NCBI GenBank assembly: GCA_946481585.1
Contig: CAMLOF010000023.1
Coordinates: 1 to 19,480, forward strand
Direction: 5' to 3'
Length of the DNA stretch: 19,480 nucleotides
Origin: an uncultured Macromonas sp.
Lineage (GTDB): Bacteria; Pseudomonadota; Gammaproteobacteria; Burkholderiales; Burkholderiaceae
Shown here: in pieces, positions 14,274-19,480 of the stretch
Layout of the letters: the number at the start of each line of letters is the position of its first letter
Numbering within the stretch: the stretch's first letter is position 1
Translations under genes and position numbers: made by a program
Notes under the pieces: model-generated
The model's input: the letters and a program-made list of their open reading frames with translations, nothing else
Databases searched by the model: none
What the model was told of the DNA's origin: nothing

Positions 14274-15278
14274 ATGAAACTCGCCACCTACAAGGACGGC
14301 TCGCGCGATGGCCAACTCGTGGTCGTCTCGCGCGACCTGAGCACCGCACACTACGCCACCGGCGTCGCTCACAAATTGCAACAGGCGCTGGACGACTGGA
14401 ACTTCATCGCCCCGCAACTGCAGGATCTTTACGTTACGTTGAACCAGGGCAAGGCAAGGCATGCGTTTGCCTTTGACCCGCGCATGTGCATGGCGCCGCT
14501 GCCGCGCGCCTACCAGTGGGCAGACTGTTCCGCTTACCTCAACCATGTGGAGCTGGTACGCCTGGCGCGCAACAGCGAGGTGCCCGCCGACTACTACACC
14601 AGCCCCCTGGTGTATCAGGGTGGCAGCGACGACTTCCTGGGGCCGACCGATGACGTGACCGTGCCCGACGAGTCCTGGGGCATCGACTTCGAGTCGGAAA
14701 TCGCCGTCGTCACGAGCGACGTGCCCATGGGTGCCACCCCCGAGCAGGGGCTGGACGCCATTCGCCTGGTGATGCTGGCGAACGACGTGTCGTTGCGCCA
14801 CCTCATTCCCGACGAACTGGCCAAGGGGTTTGGGTTTTTCCAGAGCAAACCGGCCACGGCCTTCAGCCCGGTGGCCGTCACGCCCGACGAACTGGGCGAC
14901 GCCTGGCAGCAGGGCCGTCTGCACCTGACGCTGCAGTCCACCTGGAACGGCCGCAAGGTGGGCATGTGCGACGCGGGCGAGATGACCTTTCACTTCGGCC
15001 AGTTGATTGCGCACCTGTGCAAGACGCGCCGGGTGCGTGCGGGCAGCATCGTGGGCAGCGGCACCGTTAGCAACAAGGGCGTGCAGGTGGACGGCCGCCA
15101 GGAATGGCCCAAAGGCTACAGTTGCATTGCTGAAAAGCGCGCCATTGAAACCATTCAGGATGGCAAGCCCGTGACCGACTACATGAAGTTTGGCGACACC
15201 ATCCGCATCGAGATGAAGGGGCGCGACGGCCAGAGCATCTTCGGCGCCATCGACCAGACCATTGCGCCACTGGACTGA
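14274..15278 (+). CDS. Fumarylacetoacetate hydrolase (FAH) family protein
   Basis: Metal-dependent hydrolase or hydratase-superfamily member of 334 residues that would cleave or rearrange a diketo or oxo acid; the exact substrate is unknown. The start 'MKLATYKDGSRDG' is typical and is preceded by AGGAAC. The metal-binding pattern 'IDFESEIAVV' supplies E140 and E142, and 'MLANDVSLRHL' supplies D171. The usual 'NDWSARD..QWE' stretch of fumarylacetoacetases is altered, so this is a divergent branch, not a clear tyrosine-pathway fumarylacetoacetase. An in-frame ATG at 14154 is too far upstream and overlaps the DUF3108 start. The deacetylase gene follows 11 bases on, almost certainly co-transcribed. 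Confidence 0.88.
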   Translation: MKLATYKDGSRDGQLVVVSRDLSTAHYATGVAHKLQQALDDWNFIAPQLQDLYVTLNQGKARHAFAFDPRMCMAPLPRAYQWADCSAYLNHVELVRLARNSEVPADYYTSPLVYQGGSDDFLGPTDDVTVPDESWGIDFESEIAVVTSDVPMGATPEQGLDAIRLVMLANDVSLRHLIPDELAKGFGFFQSKPATAFSPVAVTPDELGDAWQQGRLHLTLQSTWNGRKVGMCDAGEMTFHFGQLIAHLCKTRRVRAGSIVGSGTVSNKGVQVDGRQEWPKGYSCIAEKRAIETIQDGKPVTDYMKFGDTIRIEMKGRDGQSIFGAIDQTIAPLD

Positions 15279-15289
15279 CAGGAGCTCGC

Positions 15290-16336
15290 ATGCAAGTCTT
15301 TCACAACCCGCTGCACGGCGGCCATGTTGGCCGTCACGAGATGTTCCGGGGCAAGTTGGTGCCCTGCCACGAAACCCCGGACCGGCTGGACCATGTGCTG
15401 GCCGAGCTGCGCCGCCGCCAAGTGGGCACGCTCGCCACGCCCGGCGAGCTGGACGAGACGTTGCTGCGCCAGATCCACACCGAACGCTACCTGCACTTCC
15501 TGGCCACAGCGTGGGACGAGTGGGTGGCGCAGGACCCGGCCAACGCGGCGCTGGACATCCTGCCCTCGGTGTGGCCGGGCCACGCCTTCCGCACCGACGT
15601 GCTGCCCGCCAACTTTTCGGCGCGGGTGGGGTTGTTCTCCTTCGACGCGGGCACGCCGTTGACTTCAGGCACCTGGGCGGCGGTACGCGCGGGTGCCGCT
15701 TGCGCGGTGGATGCGGCACGGGCCGTGGCCGGGGGGCAGCGCGTGGCGTTTTCGCTGTCGCGCCCGCCGGGGCACCATGCGGGGCCGGATTTTTTTGGTG
15801 GCTACTGCTTCCTCAACAACGCGGCACTGGCCGCACAGGCCTTGCGCGACGCGGGCGCCCACCGCGTGGCCGTGCTGGACGTGGACTACCACCACGGCAA
15901 TGGCACGCAGAGCATCTTCTACCGGCGCGACGACGTGCTCACCGTTTCGCTCCACGGTGACCCGCATACCGAATACCCCTTCTACCTGGGTTACGCCGAC
16001 GAGCGCGGCGAAGGACTGGGCGAGGGCTGCAACGTCAACCTGCCCATGCCGCGCGGCACCGGGTCTGACAAATGGTTCGAGACCCTGGCCCACGGCCTGC
16101 AGGCGGTGAAACGCCATGGCGCGCAGGCGCTGGTGGTGTCGCTGGGGGTGGACACTTACGAGGGCGACCCGATTTCGGGTTTCCACCTGCGCAGCGCGGA
16201 TTACTTTCGCGTAGGCGAGGCGCTGGCCGGTGCGGGCCTGCCCACGGTTTTTGTGTTTGAGGGTGGTTATGCCGTGGCGGCCATTGGCGTGAACGTGGTC
16301 AACACGCTCGAAGGCTTCTTGGCTGCCGCACGCTGA
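15290..16336 (+). CDS. Histone-deacetylase-fold hydrolase, acetylpolyamine amidohydrolase-like
   Basis: Zinc-dependent deacetylase of 348 residues, close in length to Mycoplana acetylpolyamine amidohydrolase (341). All catalytic positions are visible: the His pair in 'RPPGHHAG' (H162, H163), zinc ligands D199 and H201 in 'LDVDYHHGNGTQ', the third ligand D288 in 'LGVDTYEGDP', and the transition-state Tyr327 in 'EGGYAV'. 'HGDPHTEYPFY' at 222-232 resembles the bacterial polyamine deacetylases. It probably removes acetyl groups from acetylated polyamines or similar small amines; acetoin-type AcuC activity is an alternative. An AGGAG site precedes the ATG. It converges on the zinc-finger gene with only nine bases between stops. 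Confidence 0.9.
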   Translation: MQVFHNPLHGGHVGRHEMFRGKLVPCHETPDRLDHVLAELRRRQVGTLATPGELDETLLRQIHTERYLHFLATAWDEWVAQDPANAALDILPSVWPGHAFRTDVLPANFSARVGLFSFDAGTPLTSGTWAAVRAGAACAVDAARAVAGGQRVAFSLSRPPGHHAGPDFFGGYCFLNNAALAAQALRDAGAHRVAVLDVDYHHGNGTQSIFYRRDDVLTVSLHGDPHTEYPFYLGYADERGEGLGEGCNVNLPMPRGTGSDKWFETLAHGLQAVKRHGAQALVVSLGVDTYEGDPISGFHLRSADYFRVGEALAGAGLPTVFVFEGGYAVAAIGVNVVNTLEGFLAAAR

Positions 16337-16345
16337 CCGCGCTTC

Positions 16346-16732
16346 TTACATGTTGGGCGGCACCACGCCGCCCTTGGCCTGTTCGGCCTTGTCCTGGCAT
16401 GCCACGCAACGCAGGGAGGTGGGGTTGGCGTGCAGGCGGGCGGTGGGAATGTCCACGCCGCAGTCGATGCACAGGCCGTATTGGCCCGACTCGATGCGCT
16501 TGAGGGCGGCGTCTATAGCTGCAAGTTCGGCCGATTCATGCTCGTCCAGGGCCATGGTCAGGTTGCGCTCACCGTCAACTTGGCTCCAATCGCCGCTTTG
16601 CACGTCGTGTCTGTCCCCAGCGGCTTCGGCCCGGCCAATCTTGCCACCGCGCTGGGCGCGGATGAGCGCGAGCACGTCCGTGCGCATCTGGATCAGTTGC
16701 TGGGCAAAGGTGTCGGAAATGTTCTGGCTCAT
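16346..16732 (-). CDS. TraR/DksA-type zinc-finger protein
   Basis: Small protein of the DksA/TraR family that would bind the RNA polymerase secondary channel and tune transcription. The ATG at 16732 was preferred to one at 16768 because AGGAG lies nine bases before it; this gives 128 residues. An N-terminal coiled coil (about 5-85) is followed by a four-cysteine finger: C88-x2-C91 and C109-x2-C112, with 'ESGQYGLCIDCG' typical of the family. The coil tip has D40-R-H-D43, reminiscent of the DxxDxA tip of DksA but without the Ala. It is shorter than DksA (151 in E. coli), so probably a paralogue. On the minus strand CATAAT (16791-16786) is a possible -10 element, with an FNR-like box upstream. 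Confidence 0.88.
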   Translation of the reverse strand: MSQNISDTFAQQLIQMRTDVLALIRAQRGGKIGRAEAAGDRHDVQSGDWSQVDGERNLTMALDEHESAELAAIDAALKRIESGQYGLCIDCGVDIPTARLHANPTSLRCVACQDKAEQAKGGVVPPNM

Positions 16733-16816
16733 GGGTACGGGCTCCTGTATTTGCGGGGCAAGGGTCATTCTGCGCCACTGTTGCCATTATGTTGACGGAT
16801 GGGCCGCTCAGGGGTG

Positions 16817-16830
16817 TTGATACACGTCAA
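16817..16830. promoter_or_regulatory. FNR/ANR-like box between the DksA-like gene and phaM
   Basis: TTGATACACGTCAA matches TTGAT-N4-ATCAA at nine of ten fixed bases. It lies in the 140-base divergent region. Its centre is about 44 bases upstream of the start predicted for the DksA-like gene from CATAAT, near the -41.5 spacing of FNR-activated promoters. It could equally affect phaM, whose ATG is 49 bases away. Confidence 0.5.
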
Positions 16831-16872
16831 GCTGTGGCATGCTTACGAAAACGGCCCCACACGGAGACCCCC

Positions 16873-17598
16873 ATGAGCACCCCCGACATGAGCGCCTTTG
16901 CCAAGTACATACCCGGCTTCGAGTTCCTTCAGAACCTGACCCGGCAGGCGGCAGGTGGGGCTACCCCCGATTTGCAGTCAGGCGTGCCCGGTATGCCGCC
17001 CATGAGCCAATGGGTTGCGCCGGTGTTTGATGTGGAGGAGCTGGACAAGCGCATTCAGGACATGAAGGCTGTGCACTTCTGGCTGGAGCAGAACACCAAG
17101 GCGCTGGGGGCCACTATCCAGGCGCTGGAGGTGCAGCGCATGACGCTGGCGACCCTCAAGGGCATGAACGTGAGCCTGGCGGAGATGGCCGATGCCTTCA
17201 AGATCAAACCCGAGGCGCCAGCGGCGCAAGAGCCGCCTGCACAGCCCACCGCGCAGCCGGAGCCGGAAGGCGAGCAGGCAGCCGCCAGCGGGCCTGCCGT
17301 CGACCCGATGCAGTGGTGGAATGCCCTGACGCAGCAGTTCCAGACCATAGCGGGAGAAGCCATGCGGGACATGGCTGACCAAGCCACGCGCACCGCTGAG
17401 CAGATGGCGCAAACCATGCAACAGGCCAGTGCAGCCACTACCACTCAGGGGGATGGGGCTGCAGACAAGGCGGGCACAACTCGCGCAGCCAGGAAACCTG
17501 CCAGCAAGGCCGCCCGCAAGGCGCCAGCCAAGCGTACGCCCGCCCCAGCCAAACCCAAGGCAACATCCCGATCACCAAGGGCCACACCCAAGCCATGA
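16873..17598 (+). CDS. phaM: PhaM-type polyhydroxyalkanoate granule protein
   Basis: Granule-associated protein which in Ralstonia eutropha activates PHA synthase, binds granules to the nucleoid and helps share them between daughter cells. Here it has 241 residues. The conserved N-terminal region 'PGFEFLQNL' at 14-22 and 'WVAPVFDVEELDKRIQDMKAV' around 47-67 (in part: DVEELDKRIQDMKAV), then 'FWLEQNTKALGATIQALEVQ' at 69-88, identify the PhaM family. A Pro/Gln/Glu linker (113-140) precedes a short helical part with 'DPMQWWNALTQQFQ'. The tail from about 198 is Ala/Lys/Arg/Pro-rich like histone H1, which fits DNA binding. GGAG lies before the ATG. The stop overlaps the FIST gene start by 4 bases. 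Confidence 0.85.
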   Translation: MSTPDMSAFAKYIPGFEFLQNLTRQAAGGATPDLQSGVPGMPPMSQWVAPVFDVEELDKRIQDMKAVHFWLEQNTKALGATIQALEVQRMTLATLKGMNVSLAEMADAFKIKPEAPAAQEPPAQPTAQPEPEGEQAAASGPAVDPMQWWNALTQQFQTIAGEAMRDMADQATRTAEQMAQTMQQASAATTTQGDGAADKAGTTRAARKPASKAARKAPAKRTPAPAKPKATSRSPRATPKP

Positions 17599-18890
17599 AG
17601 CTGTTCCCGTACGCCCACGCCACCCACCCGCAATGGCGCATGGCCGCCGCGCTGGTGCTGGCGCAGCTGCGTGCGCAGATGGCATTGCCCGACCACGCCA
17701 GCACACCGGGTCTGGCCATGCTTTACATCACCGACCACTACGCTGCCGATGCCCAGGCCATTCTGGATCACCTGAGTGCCGAGCTGCCCGAGGTGAACGA
17801 CTGGGTGGGTACGGTGGGCGTGGGTATATGCGCCAACAACGCCGAGTACTTTGACGAACCCGCACTGGCGGTGATGCTTTGCGACCTGTCGCCCGACCAG
17901 TACCGGGTGTTCAGTGGCGTGGCACCGTTGCCCGCTGCGCAGGGCGCTGGCGGCTTCACAGCGCAGACCGCTTTGCTGCATGCCGATGGTGCCACCCCCG
18001 ACGTGGCTGAACTGATTGCCGAAATGGCTGAGCGCACCGCCACAGGGTATGTGTTCGGCGGGCTGGCTTCAAGCCGTGGGGCTTCCATCCAGTTTGCCCG
18101 CTCCAGCAGGGGTGCGCTTGCAGGCAGTGGCCAGCGCGGCGCTGCCGGGGTTTTTCATGGCGGGCTCAGCGGTGTGGCCTTTGGCCCTGATGTGGCGCTG
18201 GTGTCGCGCATCACGCAGGGCGTGCGGCCAGTGTCGGTGATGCACGCGGTTGATCGCGCAGATGGGAACGTCGTTCTCAAGCTGGACGGGCAGGACGCGC
18301 TGGACGTGCTGTTGCAGGACCTGGATATTTCCCTTGAAGAGCCCCAAAGTGCCGTTGCGCGGTTGCGGCAGACTTTGGTCGGCTTGTCTTCTGGCCGTGG
18401 CACGGCCGCCCGGCCCAACGCAACGCGTATCCCGGCCGCATTCGGCGAAGACGTTCTGGTTCGCCACCTCATCGGTCTGGACCCAGGGCGTCGCGGGGTG
18501 GCTGTGGCTGACCAGGTGGAAGCAGGCATGCGCCTGACCTTCTGCGAGCGGCATGTGCAGGCTGCGAGAGCCGATCTGATGCGCATCTGTGCAGAGATAC
18601 GCGAGGAGCTGGAGCCAGAGGAGTTGCCACTCGAAACGGCGGTGGCCTTGGCCGACCACGAGGTGAGTGCCATGCCCCATCCAGCACGGCGCATCGCCGG
18701 GGCGCTTTACATCAGCTGCAGCGGGCGCGGTGGCCCGCACTTTGGCGGGCCAAGCGCGGAGTTGCAGATCGTGCGCCGTGCCCTGGGTGATGTGCCGCTG
18801 GTGGGTTTTTTTGCAGGGGGCGAAATCGCCCACAACCGCCTGTACGGCTATACCGGGGTGCTCACCGTGTTCACCGGCGCTGCTGGCTGA
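17595..18890 (+). CDS. FIST-domain sensory protein
   Basis: A 431-residue protein made of FIST_N (about 30-230) and FIST_C (about 240-425). FIST domains are predicted to bind small ligands such as amino acids and are often tied to signal transduction, but few have been tested. The C-terminal signature is clear: 'ALYISCSGRGGPHFGG' near 373 and 'VPLVGFFAGGEIAHN' with 'LYGYTGVLTVF' at the end. There is no signal peptide, membrane helix or output domain, so it is a stand-alone cytoplasmic sensor. Its ATG overlaps the phaM stop (ATGA), suggesting coupled translation and perhaps a role linked to PHA granules. That link is inference from position only. Confidence 0.88.
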   Translation: MKLFPYAHATHPQWRMAAALVLAQLRAQMALPDHASTPGLAMLYITDHYAADAQAILDHLSAELPEVNDWVGTVGVGICANNAEYFDEPALAVMLCDLSPDQYRVFSGVAPLPAAQGAGGFTAQTALLHADGATPDVAELIAEMAERTATGYVFGGLASSRGASIQFARSSRGALAGSGQRGAAGVFHGGLSGVAFGPDVALVSRITQGVRPVSVMHAVDRADGNVVLKLDGQDALDVLLQDLDISLEEPQSAVARLRQTLVGLSSGRGTAARPNATRIPAAFGEDVLVRHLIGLDPGRRGVAVADQVEAGMRLTFCERHVQAARADLMRICAEIREELEPEELPLETAVALADHEVSAMPHPARRIAGALYISCSGRGGPHFGGPSAELQIVRRALGDVPLVGFFAGGEIAHNRLYGYTGVLTVFTGAAG

Positions 18891-18975
18891 TCACCTCCAA
18901 GCCCCTGCGGCACAATGCTGCTCACGATAAGGGCAGCGTGTCGAGGCCGCCCGAGCACAGGAGGATGTCCAACCC

Positions 18976-19480
18976 ATGAGGTCAACAACCCACCAAGAGG
19001 GCGGGCAGTTCAGTCTGCTCGGGCAGCGTCGCTTCGCGCCTTTCTTCTGGACCCAGTTTCTCGGGGCCGCCAACGACAACCTCTTCAAATTTGCCTTCAC
19101 CGTTCTGGTGACCTACCAGCTGCAGGTGCAGTGGTTGCCAGCCGAACTGGCGGGGCTGGTCATTGGGGCGCTGTTCATCCTGCCCTTTCTGCTGTTCTCT
19201 GCCACCAGCGGGCAGATGGCGGACAAATACGACCGGCGCCGCCTGATCGTCTGGGTCAAGCGTGCGGAGGTGCTCATCATGGCCCTGGCGGCCTGGGGCT
19301 TCTTCATGCGCAGTGTGCCGGTGTTGCTGGCGTGCGTGTTCCTGATGGGGGTGCACTCCACTGTCTTCGGTCCGGTCAAGTTTGCGTATTTGCCGCAACA
19401 TCTTGGCGAGCGCGAACTGACCGGCGGCAACGGCATGGTGGAGATGGGCACTTTCGTGGCCATTCTGCTCGGCAACGTGG
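18976..19480 (+). CDS. MFS protein, LplT-like, possibly fused to acyltransferase; 3' partial
   Basis: N-terminal part (168 residues seen) of a major-facilitator membrane protein. 'RRFAPFFWTQFLGAANDNLFKFA' (in part: FFWTQFLGAANDNLFK) is the signature of lysophospholipid flippase LplT-type proteins, which in many Proteobacteria are fused to a phospholipid acyltransferase and acyl-ACP synthetase that re-acylate lysophospholipids in the inner membrane. About four membrane segments are present, with the MFS loop 'GQMADKYDRRRL' between the second and third. AGGAGG lies 11 bases before the ATG, a rather long spacing. The frame is open to the window edge, so fusion to an acyltransferase cannot be checked. 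Confidence 0.85.
   Translation, partial: MRSTTHQEGGQFSLLGQRRFAPFFWTQFLGAANDNLFKFAFTVLVTYQLQVQWLPAELAGLVIGALFILPFLLFSATSGQMADKYDRRRLIVWVKRAEVLIMALAAWGFFMRSVPVLLACVFLMGVHSTVFGPVKFAYLPQHLGERELTGGNGMVEMGTFVAILLGNV

Noticed and set aside
14163..15719. Long minus-strand open frame continuing upstream of the DUF3108 gene (763 codons in all)
   Set aside because: It is antisense to the FAH and deacetylase genes, which have clear motifs. The signal peptide at 14162 marks the true start; the upstream part is a GC-rich shadow frame.
1..19480. CRISPR array, mobile element or tRNA gene
   Set aside because: No repeated units with spacers, transposase motifs, terminal inverted repeats or tRNA-like cloverleaf sequence were seen.

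Overview
The window is GC-rich, densely packed bacterial chromosome. It points to a betaproteobacterium of the order Burkholderiales, probably Comamonadaceae. The grounds are a DUF3567 protein (a family known essentially from Betaproteobacteria), a PhaM-type polyhydroxyalkanoate granule protein, and AbrB-family, ChaN and FAH/deacetylase genes that look typical of that group. The genus is inferred from family resemblance, not from a marker gene. No RNA gene, insertion sequence, prophage or CRISPR array was seen. No gene-free stretch exceeds 300 bases; the longest is 6020-6260.

Layout: (1) 1-4486, a plus-strand three-gene unit: TonB-dependent receptor (5' end outside the window), a periplasmic YfiR-like protein, and an inner-membrane CHASE8-HAMP-GGDEF-EAL protein. 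(2) 4517-6019, a lone glcD on the minus strand. (3) 6020-6683, a small heat-shock protein behind a regulator-rich leader. (4) 6708-9397, a LysR regulator divergent from a methyl-accepting chemotaxis protein. (5) 9413-12312, purU and a ChaN-like lipoprotein on the minus strand, divergent from an AbrB-family membrane protein. (6) 12432-13304, dps facing a DUF3567 gene across a strong bidirectional terminator. (7) 13428-16732, a DUF3108 protein divergent from a two-gene unit (FAH-family protein plus acetylpolyamine-amidohydrolase-like deacetylase), which meets a DksA/TraR-type zinc-finger gene. (8) 16873-18890, phaM overlapping a FIST-domain gene. (9) 18976 onward, the start of an LplT-like MFS protein cut by the window edge.

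The most interesting unit is the first. Receptor, periplasmic YfiR-like switch and membrane c-di-GMP enzyme are packed with a 4-base overlap and a 13-base gap. They could form a complete route from outer membrane to cytoplasmic c-di-GMP, with the receptor in the place that the lipoprotein YfiB holds in Pseudomonas YfiBNR.

A second theme is stress control. A near-perfect sigma-32 promoter sits in front of the uncharacterised DUF3567 gene. A weaker one sits in front of the small heat-shock gene, whose leader also carries two hairpins and an FNR/ANR-like palindrome. A second FNR/ANR-like palindrome lies between the DksA-like gene and phaM.
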